DNA from: Parvibaculum sp040882025
GTDB lineage: Bacteria; Pseudomonadota; Alphaproteobacteria; Parvibaculales; Parvibaculaceae
NCBI RefSeq assembly: GCF_040882025.1
Contig: NZ_JBBECC010000072.1
Coordinates: 1-33,569, forward strand
Reading direction: 5' to 3'
Length of the DNA: 33,569 bases
Below, in pieces: positions 15,837-23,601 of this stretch. The number at the start of each line of letters is the position of its first letter. The first letter of the stretch is position 1. The notes below the pieces were generated by a model, which searched no databases, had not been told where the DNA came from, and saw only the letters and a list, made by a program, of their open reading frames with translations. Position numbers and translations under genes: made by a program.

Positions 15837-16519
15837 GTTTTTACGACCGCCTGATCAAAGAGACACAGGGCGCGCGCGATGCCTTCTTCTCGATTCCGAT
15901 CGTGCTCGAAGCGGCGCAGAACGGCGTCGACCGCGATCTCTACATCGCCTACCTCACGGAGGCCTATCACCATGTGCGGCATACCTGCCCGCTGCTCGCG
16001 CATGCACTGGCACATTGTCCCAAGGAAGACACGCGCTACCGGCAGGCGCTGCTCGAATATCTCGGCGAGGAACAGGGCCATGAAGAGTGGATCCTGAACG
16101 ACATCTCGCATATCGGCGGCGACGCCGAGGCCGTGCGCCGCGGCGACGGCGACTGGCCCGCGCGGGCGATGGTCGCCTGGGTCTATTACGCGGTCGCGTT
16201 CGTCAACCCTTACGCGATGCTCGGCATGGTGCTGGTGCTGGAAGGAACCTCCGTCGACATCGCGGCGGCCGGCGCGGACGCTGTGCGGAAGCGGCTCGGC
16301 ATGAGCGGCGAGAGCAAGGGCTTTACCTATCTGACATCGCATGGCGCACTCGACCAGGAACACATCGTCTTCTTCCGAAAGCTCGTCGACGGGATCGAGG
16401 ACGAGGCGGCACAGCGCGCCATCATCGAGACCGCGCGAATGGTCTATGGCCTCTGGGGCGAAATGTTCGCGAAGCTCGGCCGCGACGCCGAAAGCAAGGG
16501 AGCGCAGCATGCCGCGTGA
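15833..16519 (+). CDS. heme-oxygenase-like diiron oxidase (TenA-like) candidate
   Basis: A 228-residue all-helical protein of the TenA/heme-oxygenase-like superfamily, often misannotated as a TenA transcriptional regulator. Candidate iron ligands are visible in family positions: EAYHHVRH (Glu43, His47/His50), EEQGHEEW (Glu79/80, His83), LVLEG (Glu137 region) and the helix HGALDQEH (His170, Asp174, His177), an HxxxDxxH pattern known from diiron HDO enzymes. Relatives include UndA (fatty-acid decarboxylase), BesC and CADD. The strong SD GGAGGAG precedes the ATG, which overlaps the ligase stop. It probably oxidises the product of the ligase; thiaminase activity is less likely because no thiamine genes are nearby. 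Confidence 0.82.
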   Translation: MSFYDRLIKETQGARDAFFSIPIVLEAAQNGVDRDLYIAYLTEAYHHVRHTCPLLAHALAHCPKEDTRYRQALLEYLGEEQGHEEWILNDISHIGGDAEAVRRGDGDWPARAMVAWVYYAVAFVNPYAMLGMVLVLEGTSVDIAAAGADAVRKRLGMSGESKGFTYLTSHGALDQEHIVFFRKLVDGIEDEAAQRAIIETARMVYGLWGEMFAKLGRDAESKGAQHAA

Positions 16520-17348
16520 CAGCAAGGTCGTGGTCATCACCGGCGCCGGCTCCGGCATCGGCGCGGCCCTCGCCGCCGAGGCGGCGCGGGACGGCGCCCT
16601 TCTCGTGCTCGCCGGGCGGCGGATCGAAGCGCTGAACGAGGTCGCCGCGGCGCTTCCGGGCACACGACGGCCGCTCATCGTGCAAGCGGACGTCACGACG
16701 GCGGATGGACGCCAGAGCCTCCGCGAGGCCTGCCTGCGCGCGGGCGGGCGGGTCGACCTGCTCATCAACAATGCGGGCGTGGTGCGCACCGGACCCATAG
16801 GGAGCATGAGCGACAAGGCGGTCATGGACATGCTGCACACCAACCTCGCCGCGCCTCTCCTGCTCAGCCGCGACCTGCTTCCTTTCCTCAAACGCTCGGC
16901 AAACCCTCGCATCGTCAATGTCGGGTCGATGTTCGGCGACATCGCCTTTCCGCTGTTCGCGGCCTATTCCGCGTCGAAATTCGGCCTGCGCGGCCTTTCC
17001 GACGCCCTGCGGCGGGAACTTGCGCCGGAAGGCGTCGGCGTCACCTATGCGGCGCCGCGTGCCGTCAACACGCCGGCCGCCCGCGAATTCGAGGAACTGG
17101 TGGCGCCCTTCGCCATGAAGCTCGACGATCCGCGCAAGGTTGCGCGGCGCATATGGCGCGGCGCCGCGAAGGGCAAGCGAACGGTCTATCCGGCGGGGCC
17201 CGAACGGCTCTTCATCCTCGTGCAGCAGCTTTTCCCGGGCGTCGTCGAGGGCAATATCGTCAAGCAACTCACCCAGTATGTCGCCACGCTTCCAGCACCG
17301 CATGAGACGACGATCGCTTCGGCCGGCGGGGACAGCAAGATCGTCTGA
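16509..17348 (+). CDS. short-chain dehydrogenase/reductase of the hemolysin-family operon
   Basis: A 279-residue classical SDR. The cofactor motif TGAGSGIG is at residues 11-18, NNAG at 87-90, Asn112, catalytic Ser140 (VGS), Tyr153 and Lys157 (YSASK). The Arg pair in GRR (36-38) after the second strand favours NADPH. The C-terminus after residue 205 is a lipid-SDR-like extension (RRIWRGAAKGKRTVYPAG...) seen in membrane-lipid reductases. It overlaps the upstream gene by 11 bp and is the last of the operon. It ends in DSKIV, encoded by the same 18 bases as the end of the acyl-CoA synthetase at 12737. The substrate is unknown. Confidence 0.9.
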   Translation: MPRDSKVVVITGAGSGIGAALAAEAARDGALLVLAGRRIEALNEVAAALPGTRRPLIVQADVTTADGRQSLREACLRAGGRVDLLINNAGVVRTGPIGSMSDKAVMDMLHTNLAAPLLLSRDLLPFLKRSANPRIVNVGSMFGDIAFPLFAAYSASKFGLRGLSDALRRELAPEGVGVTYAAPRAVNTPAAREFEELVAPFAMKLDDPRKVARRIWRGAAKGKRTVYPAGPERLFILVQQLFPGVVEGNIVKQLTQYVATLPAPHETTIASAGGDSKIV

Positions 17349-17442
17349 AGCGGTTCAGGAAGAATTGCCCTTCCATCCCCCTTGCCCGTCCACTCACACA
17401 TTATGTGCTAGATTTGGGCGATTCATTTGGATGGAGTGGAAG

Positions 17443-17922
17443 ATGGGTGCGATGGGACGTGCGCTGGCGGCGATGGCGCTTCTGTTTGCGGGCGCGACGC
17501 TTGTCGCGGGCGGCGCGGTGGCGCAGACCTCGGAGATGCACACGCAGGGCCACAAATGCCGCAATCTCGGCAAGTCGAGCAAGGTCTTCGACAAGAACTA
17601 CTATGTCTATTTCGAAACCAATTCGAGCCGGATCGACCCCAAATACGAGAAGGAATTCGCGCGCATCGTGAAGCTCGCCAAGGGGCAGAATGCCGGGCAG
17701 ATCTGCGTTTTCGGCAAAGCCAGCAAGGTCGGCAATCAGGCGGGAAATATCGTCTTATCGCAGAAGCGCGCCCAGAATGTGGCGGCCGCGATGGAGGCTG
17801 CCGGCTGGCCGCGTTCCAAAATGGTGATCAACGCCGAGGGCGAGGCGTGGGGCTGGCTTCAGGAAACGATGACCTGGGATTCGAAGGAAGACCGCCGGGT
17901 GCGCATCCGGCTCTCGCGGTAG
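17443..17922 (+). CDS. exported OmpA-like C-terminal domain protein
   Basis: A 159-residue protein with a signal peptide (GRALAAMALLFAGATLVAGG, cleavage after AVA near residue 27) and an OmpA-like peptidoglycan-binding fold: YYVYFETNSSRIDPKYEKEF, then LSQKRAQNVAAAMEAAGW and a final EDRRVRIRLSR. There is no beta-barrel domain and no lipobox Cys, so it is a soluble periplasmic form. ATG at 17443 is preferred because GGAG lies 6 nt upstream; ATG at 17431 is an alternative. A CACAT-T-ATGTG palindrome lies near 17396-17406 upstream. The next gene starts 8 bp after its stop. Confidence 0.85.
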   Translation: MGAMGRALAAMALLFAGATLVAGGAVAQTSEMHTQGHKCRNLGKSSKVFDKNYYVYFETNSSRIDPKYEKEFARIVKLAKGQNAGQICVFGKASKVGNQAGNIVLSQKRAQNVAAAMEAAGWPRSKMVINAEGEAWGWLQETMTWDSKEDRRVRIRLSR

Positions 17923-17930
17923 GAGCGTGA

Positions 17931-18272
17931 ATGGCGGCGCCCAGGTTCGATCCACGGCCGGCGCGGCGTCCCAAAGGGGCCACACTGGCGCTCGCCCGCG
18001 CGCGGGAAGAAACCGCGCGGCGCCAGAAGGAAGCCCAGCTTGCCGAAACGGGCATCGTCATTCCGCTCAGCGCGTGGCTGGGGCACAATAACGGTCCCGA
18101 CCTGCTGGTTTCAACGGCATGGCAGGCCTATGCGTGGCGGAAGGCGCAGGAGAAAGCGTGGGAAATGCCGCCGCTCGAGGTTATCAAGCGGCGTGCGGCG
18201 CGGGCCGCAGCGCTGGGCCTCAGCTACCGCGAATATACGTTGGAGATATTGGAGCGGGGCCGCTACCTTTAG
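17931..18272 (+). CDS. small GHNNGP-motif protein of unknown function
   Basis: A 113-residue protein I cannot assign to a named family. The N-terminal third is basic and Ala/Arg/Lys rich (probably helical). The middle carries IPLSAWLGHNNGPDL; a GHNNGP block of this sort recurs in small alphaproteobacterial proteins in my memory. The C-terminus ends LSYREYTLEILERGRYL, a helix. AGGAG overlapping the stop of the OmpA-like gene is its SD, so the two are probably co-transcribed. No signal peptide or membrane segment is present. Confidence 0.7.
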   Translation: MAAPRFDPRPARRPKGATLALARAREETARRQKEAQLAETGIVIPLSAWLGHNNGPDLLVSTAWQAYAWRKAQEKAWEMPPLEVIKRRAARAAALGLSYREYTLEILERGRYL

Positions 18273-18329
18273 GCCCGTTCCGGCGGCCCGGCCGCAAAAC
18301 ATATTCAGATACGCAATGGAGAGAATGAG

Positions 18330-18782
18330 ATGCGCGTTTTCAACACGGTTGCCGATTATGTCGCCGAAAAGGGCAACGAGATCGGCGTCAGCGACTGGGT
18401 CCAGATCGACCAGGACCGGGTCAACCAGTTCGCCGACGCGACGGGCGACCATCAGTGGATCCATATCGACCCGGAGCGCACGCAGAAGGAGCTCGGAATC
18501 GGGACCATAGCGCATGGCTATCTGACGCTGTCGCTGCTGCCGCATCTGATGGGCAAGATCAGCACCGTGAAGAGCGCGACGCGCGGCATCAATTACGGTT
18601 CCAACCAGGTACGTTTCACCAACATGGTGCCCGTCGGCGCCCGCGTGCGCTGCCGCGTCAAGCTGAAGGATGCGACACCGAAGGCCGGCGGCACGCAGAT
18701 CACCAATGAGGTGACCATGGAAATCGAGGGGCAGGACCGCCCGGCGATGGTCGCCGAGACGCTGAGCCTGATTTTCGAATAA
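18330..18782 (+). CDS. MaoC family dehydratase (R-specific enoyl-CoA hydratase/NodN-like)
   Basis: A 150-residue hot-dog-fold hydratase. The signature FADATGDHQWIHIDPE supplies the catalytic Asp40 and His45 of the MaoC hydratase motif, and the segment GTIAHGYLTLSLLPHL forms the central hot-dog helix. Such enzymes hydrate 2-enoyl-CoA to (R)-3-hydroxyacyl-CoA; the NodN-like subgroup is also annotated this way. It has a GGAGA SD and is 57 bp after the GHNNGP gene. A GC-rich hairpin follows. Confidence 0.92.
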   Translation: MRVFNTVADYVAEKGNEIGVSDWVQIDQDRVNQFADATGDHQWIHIDPERTQKELGIGTIAHGYLTLSLLPHLMGKISTVKSATRGINYGSNQVRFTNMVPVGARVRCRVKLKDATPKAGGTQITNEVTMEIEGQDRPAMVAETLSLIFE

Positions 18783-18793
18783 GCAAATATGCG

Positions 18794-18820
18794 CGCCCCG
18801 CTTCCCGCAAGCGGGGCGCA
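18794..18820 (+). terminator. perfect 11-bp hairpin between maoC and msrB
   Basis: GCGCCCCGCTT (18794-18804) and AAGCGGGGCGC (18810-18820) form a perfect stem with loop CCCGC. It is followed by AAACCG, not a T-tract, so termination in the plus direction is probably inefficient; it may partly separate maoC from msrB or protect the upstream mRNA. Confidence 0.5.
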
Positions 18821-18844
18821 AACCGATTTCGAGGAGTTGAACGG

Positions 18845-19258
18845 ATGACCGGCGACAGCGCGAAGAAACCCGACGACGAATGGCAGCAAAAACTGACGCC
18901 CGAGCAGTATGCGATCACGCGTTGCGCGGCGACCGAACGCGCCTTCACGGGCCCCTGGCTCGACGAGCATCGCGACGGCACGTTCAGCTGCATCTGCTGC
19001 GGGACGCCGCTTTTCCGCTCCGAAACCAAATATGAGAGCGGCTCGGGCTGGCCGAGCTTCTTCGACGCCGTCGCGCCCGGCGCCATCGTGGAGCGCGAAG
19101 ACCTCAGCCACGGTACGCGGCGGATCGAAATCGTCTGCGCCAAATGCGATGCGCATATCGGCCATGTGTTCCCGGACGGGCCGCAGCCGACGGGTCTGCG
19201 CTATTGCACCAACGGCACGGCGCTCGACTTCAAGCCGGATGACGGCGCCGGAAACTGA
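18845..19258 (+). CDS. msrB: peptide-methionine (R)-S-oxide reductase MsrB
   Basis: A 137-residue cytoplasmic repair enzyme that reduces methionine-R-sulfoxide. The zinc site is CICC (Cys49, Cys52) and CAKC (Cys98, Cys101). The active-site Cys121 lies in RYCTNGTAL, a variant of the usual RYCINSASL. SGSGWPSFF (66-73) and HIGHVFPDGP are standard blocks. The segment SGSGW lacks the Cys that some members use as resolving residue, so recycling may depend directly on thioredoxin or another Cys. GAGGAG-type SD lies just upstream of the ATG. It is followed 7 bp later by oligopeptidase B. Confidence 0.97.
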   Translation: MTGDSAKKPDDEWQQKLTPEQYAITRCAATERAFTGPWLDEHRDGTFSCICCGTPLFRSETKYESGSGWPSFFDAVAPGAIVEREDLSHGTRRIEIVCAKCDAHIGHVFPDGPQPTGLRYCTNGTALDFKPDDGAGN

Positions 19259-19265
19259 CCTGCCC

Positions 19266-21362
19266 ATGAAACTCACGCCTCCCGCCGTGGCGCCCCGCGC
19301 CGAGAAGCGGCCGCACAGCGACACGCATCACGGCGTCACCCGTGTCGACGATTACGCCTGGCTGCGCGACGAAAACTGGCGCGAGGTGATGCGCGATCCG
19401 GATGTTCTGGACAAGGATATCCGCGCCTATCTGGAAGCCGAGAACGCCTATACGGAAGCGGCGCTGGCGCCGGTCTCCGAATTGCGCGAGACGCTGTTCA
19501 GGGAGATGAAGGGGCGCATCAAGGAGGATGACAGTTCCGTGCCGTCGCCCGACGGGCCCTTCGCCTACTACACGCGTTTCGAGCTGGGTGCGCAGCATCC
19601 GGTGTTCTGCCGGAAGCCGCGGGAGGCGACAAGCGGCGAAGAGATTGTGCTCGACGCCAACAAGGAGGCCGAGGGCGAGGCCTATTTCAAGATCGGCGAT
19701 GTCGATCACGATCCGACGCACCGGCTGGCCGCCTGGTCGGCCGACCGCAAGGGCTCGGAATATTTCACGGTGCGGCTGCGCGAGGTGGCGAGCGGCCGCG
19801 ATCTCGACGACGAAGTGCCCGACACCTCGCCCGGCATCGCCTGGGACGCGGGCGGTACCAGCTTTCTCTACACGCAGGTCGATGACGAACACCGGCCGCT
19901 GAAAGTGTTTCGTCATGTCGTCGGCACACCGGCGCGCAACGACAAGCTCGTCTATGAGGAGAAGGATGAAGGCTTCTTTGTCGGTGTCGGCAAGGTGCAG
20001 AGCGGGCGCTGGCTCATCATTTCCAGCCACGACCACCAGACGAGCGAGCTTTATCTGATCCCGGCCGAGGCGCCGGAAACGCCGCCCCGCCTCGTCGCGC
20101 CGCGCGAGGACGGCGTCGAATACGATCTTGAGCACGATGCGACGCGCGGGCGCTTTCTGATCCTCACCAATCTCGACGCCGAAGACTTCAAGATCGTCGA
20201 GGCGCCGGAGGATGCGCCGGGCCGCGAGAACTGGCGCGATTTCATTCCGCATCGCCCGGGAACGCTGGTGCTCGATCATGTCGCTTACCGCGACCATCAT
20301 GTGCGGCTGGAGCGCCGCGACGGGCTGCCGCGCATCGCGGTCAGGCGGCTTGCCGACGGCGCCGAACACGAGATCGCGTTCGACGAAGAGGCCTACGACC
20401 TCAACATGGGCGCAGGCTACGAATACGAGACGGCGCGGACGCGCTTTTCCTACAGCTCGATGACGACGCCGGCCGAGGTTTACGACTACGATCTGGAGAC
20501 GCGGGAGCGGACATTCCGCAAGCGGCAGGAAGTGCCGTCGGGGCATAACCCGGCCGACTACATAACGCGGCGGATTTTCGCGCACGCCTCGGACGGCGAG
20601 ACGGTGCCGATTTCGCTGGTGCACCGGAAGGGGCTGAGCCTCGACGGAAGCGCGCCCTGCCTGCTTTACGGCTATGGCTCCTACGGGATCAGCATTCCGG
20701 CGTCCTTTTCCACGACCTGCCTTTCGCTGGTCGACCGCGGCTTCGTCTATGCGATCGCGCATATTCGCGGCGGCAAGGAGAAGGGCTATCGCTGGTATAC
20801 GGAGGGCAAGCTTCTCAAGAAGCGCAACACCTTCACCGATTTCATCGTGGCGGGCGAGCATCTGGCGAAGGAAGGCTTCACGTCGCGCGGCAACATCGTG
20901 GCGCATGGCGGGAGCGCGGGCGGCATGCTGATGGGCGCCGTTTCCAACATGGCGCCCGATCTCTTCAAGGGCATTCTGGCGGAAGTGCCGTTCGTCGACG
21001 TGCTGGCGACGATCCTCGATGCGTCGCTGCCGCTGACGCCGCCGGAATGGAACGAATGGGGCAACCCGATCGAGAGCCGCGAGGCTTACGAATACATGGC
21101 TTCCTATTCGCCTTACGACAATGTGAAGTCCCAGGCCTATCCGCATCTCTTCGCTCTGGGCGGGCTCACCGATCCGCGCGTGACCTATTGGGAGCCGGCG
21201 AAATGGGTGGCGAAGCTCCGCGAACTCAAGACCGGCGATGCCGTGACGCTGCTCCATATCAACATGGATGCAGGCCATGGCGGCGCTTCCGGCCGCTTCG
21301 AGCGGCTGAAGGAAGTGGCGCGGGTCTATGCCTTCGCGCTGGCGGTGACGGAGAAGGCGTGA
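19266..21362 (+). CDS. ptrB: oligopeptidase B (S9A family serine peptidase)
   Basis: A 698-residue cytoplasmic prolyl-oligopeptidase-fold enzyme that cuts short peptides after basic residues. The N-terminal half is the beta-propeller; the alpha/beta-hydrolase domain has Ser550 in HGGSAGGML, Asp636 in GGLTDPRVTYWEP and His671 in DAGHGGASGR, spaced as in the family. YGYGSYG and FVYAIAHIRGGKE are further hallmarks. The open frame extends upstream across msrB, but homology begins at ATG 19266, 7 bp after msrB. Length matches known members of about 690 residues. Confidence 0.95.
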   Translation: MKLTPPAVAPRAEKRPHSDTHHGVTRVDDYAWLRDENWREVMRDPDVLDKDIRAYLEAENAYTEAALAPVSELRETLFREMKGRIKEDDSSVPSPDGPFAYYTRFELGAQHPVFCRKPREATSGEEIVLDANKEAEGEAYFKIGDVDHDPTHRLAAWSADRKGSEYFTVRLREVASGRDLDDEVPDTSPGIAWDAGGTSFLYTQVDDEHRPLKVFRHVVGTPARNDKLVYEEKDEGFFVGVGKVQSGRWLIISSHDHQTSELYLIPAEAPETPPRLVAPREDGVEYDLEHDATRGRFLILTNLDAEDFKIVEAPEDAPGRENWRDFIPHRPGTLVLDHVAYRDHHVRLERRDGLPRIAVRRLADGAEHEIAFDEEAYDLNMGAGYEYETARTRFSYSSMTTPAEVYDYDLETRERTFRKRQEVPSGHNPADYITRRIFAHASDGETVPISLVHRKGLSLDGSAPCLLYGYGSYGISIPASFSTTCLSLVDRGFVYAIAHIRGGKEKGYRWYTEGKLLKKRNTFTDFIVAGEHLAKEGFTSRGNIVAHGGSAGGMLMGAVSNMAPDLFKGILAEVPFVDVLATILDASLPLTPPEWNEWGNPIESREAYEYMASYSPYDNVKSQAYPHLFALGGLTDPRVTYWEPAKWVAKLRELKTGDAVTLLHINMDAGHGGASGRFERLKEVARVYAFALAVTEKA

Positions 21363-21385
21363 AGACTTGCGCGGCGGGCCACGAT

Positions 21386-21420
21386 TCTTTCTGATGTGAG
21401 GAACATTCATTTCAGAAAGA
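21386..21420 (+). promoter_or_regulatory. inverted repeat overlapping the SD of the dimethylformamidase-like gene
   Basis: TCTTTCTGA (21386-21394) and TCAGAAAGA (21412-21420) are perfect 9-bp arms with a 17-nt loop. The right arm runs into the ribosome binding site AAGAGG of the GTG start at 21431. In RNA the stem could hide the SD; as DNA it could be an operator. It follows the ptrB stop by 24 bp and has no T-tract. Confidence 0.45.
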
Positions 21421-21430
21421 GGCGCGCGTC

Positions 21431-22975
21431 GTGGACAAGTGGATCTGGGGCTATTCCGACAGGCTGAGCGCGCGGCCGGGCGAGACGGTGACCTTCTTCC
21501 TGTCGGCGACGGGCGGGCGCTGCGACGTCGAGATTGCGCGGCTGGGCGCAACGCGCGAGAGCGTGTGGCGCAAGGACGGGATTGCCGTGGGGCGGCACGC
21601 GGCGCCGGAGGAAGCGCATATTCAGGGCTGCGGCTGGCCGGAGGCGTTCCGGCTCGAGGTGCCCACCGATTGGCGCTCCGGCTATTACGACATCCGCTTC
21701 ACCGGCGCGGACGGGGCGAGCGGGCATCACATGCTCTGCGTGAAGGCGGCGACGCCAACCGCGAAAGCCGTCATCGTTCTCGCGACCAATACCTATCACG
21801 CCTACAACTCATGGGGCGGGGCGAACACCTATGTCTGGATCGGCGGGCCCCTGCCCGCGCCTGTCCCCGCGGATGAGGGGCGCCATGTCGTGGCGGCGCG
21901 GCTTTCGACGGCGCGGCCGTTCTCGCGCGGCATCATGCAGCCGGCGGCGGCGAAGCACCGGCTGGTGAGCGAGACGCGGCGCGGCTTTCGCGCACGCGCC
22001 TCGGCCGGCGAAGCTATCCATGAAGTGAAGGCTGGCGGCCAGGGATGGGACTGCCCGGCGGGCTTCACCGACAAGTGGGAACATGCCTTCGTTGTCTGGG
22101 CGGAGGGCGCGGGCTATGCGCTCGATTATCTCACCGATTACGACCTCGAAGCGGAGCCGGGCGCGCTGGACGGCTACAAGGCGGCGCTCTTCGTCGGGCA
22201 CAGCGAATACTGGAGCTGGGGCCAGCGTGCGGAGGTGGAACGCTTCGTCGACGAGGGCGCGCGCGCGATCATCCTTTCCGGCAATACCTGCTACTGGCAA
22301 TGCCGGTGGGAGGATGGCGGCAAGACATTCGTGGCGCACAAGGCGCGCGCGGAGGACGAAGACCCACTCGCGGCGGTGCCGGAGACACGGCATCTGACCT
22401 CCGGGCTCTGGTCGAGCCCGTGGATCGGCAAGCCCGAGGCGCAACTGACGGGGCTCTCGTTTCTCTTCGGCGGCTATCACCGCTTCGGGCTCTGCGTGGC
22501 GCGCGGGATCGGCGGCTATACGGTGTGGGACGAAAAGCACTGGGCGCTCGACGGCGCCGACCTCTATTGGGGCGACGTGTTCGGCGACGATTGCCGGCTG
22601 ATCGGCTACGAGAATGACGGCTGCGCGCTCACTTTCGGCGAGGACGGATTGCCGAAGCCGGTGGCGCGGCTCGGCGTGCCGGCGAACCTCGAAATCATCG
22701 CGACGGCACCCGTGACGCTGGGGGAGCCGGACTCCGAATTCGCCGGCTCCGTGCCGCCGGAAGCCTGGGGGCCGCTGACGCGCGCCTTTGCGGGGTATGA
22801 TTCGCCCGAGAACCGCGCGCGGATGATGCGGGGCCATGCGGTGCTGGCGACCTTCAAACGCGGGCGCGGCGAGGTGTTCAATTCGGGCACGACCGAATGG
22901 GCCTATGGGCTCCAGGCGCGCAATCCATTTGTCGAAAAGATCACGCGGAACGTGCTCGACCGCTTCCTTGCCTGA
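21431..22975 (+). CDS. N,N-dimethylformamidase large-subunit-like protein
   Basis: A 514-residue protein with the C-terminal domain of the dimethylformamidase beta-subunit family. Recognisable blocks are TYHAYNSWGGANTYVW (121-136), GHSEYWSWGQRAEVERFV (256-273) and LSGNTCYWQCRWE (282-294), followed by a long glycine-rich domain ending FNSGTTEWAYGLQ. Characterised enzymes hydrolyse DMF with a mononuclear iron bound by Tyr and Glu residues; the wider family probably hydrolyses other amides. No small subunit gene is adjacent, so true DMF activity is doubtful. GTG start with AAGAGG 8 nt upstream. No signal peptide is seen. Confidence 0.82.
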   Translation: MDKWIWGYSDRLSARPGETVTFFLSATGGRCDVEIARLGATRESVWRKDGIAVGRHAAPEEAHIQGCGWPEAFRLEVPTDWRSGYYDIRFTGADGASGHHMLCVKAATPTAKAVIVLATNTYHAYNSWGGANTYVWIGGPLPAPVPADEGRHVVAARLSTARPFSRGIMQPAAAKHRLVSETRRGFRARASAGEAIHEVKAGGQGWDCPAGFTDKWEHAFVVWAEGAGYALDYLTDYDLEAEPGALDGYKAALFVGHSEYWSWGQRAEVERFVDEGARAIILSGNTCYWQCRWEDGGKTFVAHKARAEDEDPLAAVPETRHLTSGLWSSPWIGKPEAQLTGLSFLFGGYHRFGLCVARGIGGYTVWDEKHWALDGADLYWGDVFGDDCRLIGYENDGCALTFGEDGLPKPVARLGVPANLEIIATAPVTLGEPDSEFAGSVPPEAWGPLTRAFAGYDSPENRARMMRGHAVLATFKRGRGEVFNSGTTEWAYGLQARNPFVEKITRNVLDRFLA

Positions 22976-22988
22976 CCCCGAAGGATCA

Positions 22989-23020
22989 CGGGCCGCGCTC
23001 CCCCTCAAGAACGCGGCCCG
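22989..23020. terminator. GC hairpin between convergent genes
   Basis: CGGGCCGCG (22989-22997) and CGCGGCCCG (23012-23020) are a perfect 9-bp stem with a 14-nt loop. It lies between the stop of the dimethylformamidase-like gene and the stop of the minus-strand DUF1254 gene, a position expected for a shared transcript end, but no T-tract follows in either direction. Confidence 0.4.
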
Positions 23021-23055
23021 CAAAGCGCCCTGCCCCATCGAGGGCCGGTCGCCGA

Positions 23056-23601
23056 TTATCCCCGCAAAGGCGCGCAGACCGAGCGCGCGCGGATTTCATC
23101 GAGCCTCGGCATGGCCTCGTCGTTCTCGATGACGCGACGGACAAGCGCGAGGCCCTTCACGGTCGGCGAGGCGACGGCGGCGTATCCTTCCGGCAGATTT
23201 GCGGGCGTTTCTTCACCGGGGCCGGTGACGACGAGACCGATCACTTCGCCGTCCTGCAGTCCGCCGTCTTCGCGGTTGTTGCGAACGAAGTAGTTGTCCG
23301 TGATCGACGAATAGAGTGCGAGGGAGGTGTAGGGGGCGCTCGCCGGCACCTCGATGCGGACCGGGCCCGCCGACAGATCGAGAATGCAGATCGAATAGGC
23401 GAGATCGGGGCTCGGCCGGACGACGGCTCGCGATGCGTCGGTCGCGCGGGGCATGTGCGAGAAGTCGTTGAGCGCACCGCTGCCGCCGATTTTCGAGATG
23501 GCGGCGGACATGACGACGCGCGGGATTGCCCAGACGATGGCGACATGGAAAATGACGGCCAGCACCGCGGCGGTGGCGAGCCATTGAAGTTTGCGGTTCA
23601 T
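23056..23601 (-). CDS. DUF1254 domain protein
   Basis: A 181-residue protein with one N-terminal hydrophobic helix (LQWLATAAVLAVIFHVAIVWA), either a membrane anchor or an uncleaved signal. The remaining domain, including DLAYSICILDLSAGPVRIEVP and NYFVRNNREDGGLQDGEVIGLVVTG, matches the DUF1254 half of the DUF1254/DUF1214 family. Its ATG overlaps the stop of the DUF1214 gene (ATGA at 23598-23601), and the two presumably form one periplasmic or envelope-associated complex. In longer homologues both halves are fused into one chain. Confidence 0.85.
   Translation of the reverse strand: MNRKLQWLATAAVLAVIFHVAIVWAIPRVVMSAAISKIGGSGALNDFSHMPRATDASRAVVRPSPDLAYSICILDLSAGPVRIEVPASAPYTSLALYSSITDNYFVRNNREDGGLQDGEVIGLVVTGPGEETPANLPEGYAAVASPTVKGLALVRRVIENDEAMPRLDEIRARSVCAPLRG

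Noticed and set aside
19230..21551. Open frame of 773 codons on the minus strand opposite oligopeptidase B
   Set aside because: Antisense shadow with His/Arg-rich low-complexity translation; the plus strand holds the complete Ser-Asp-His peptidase.
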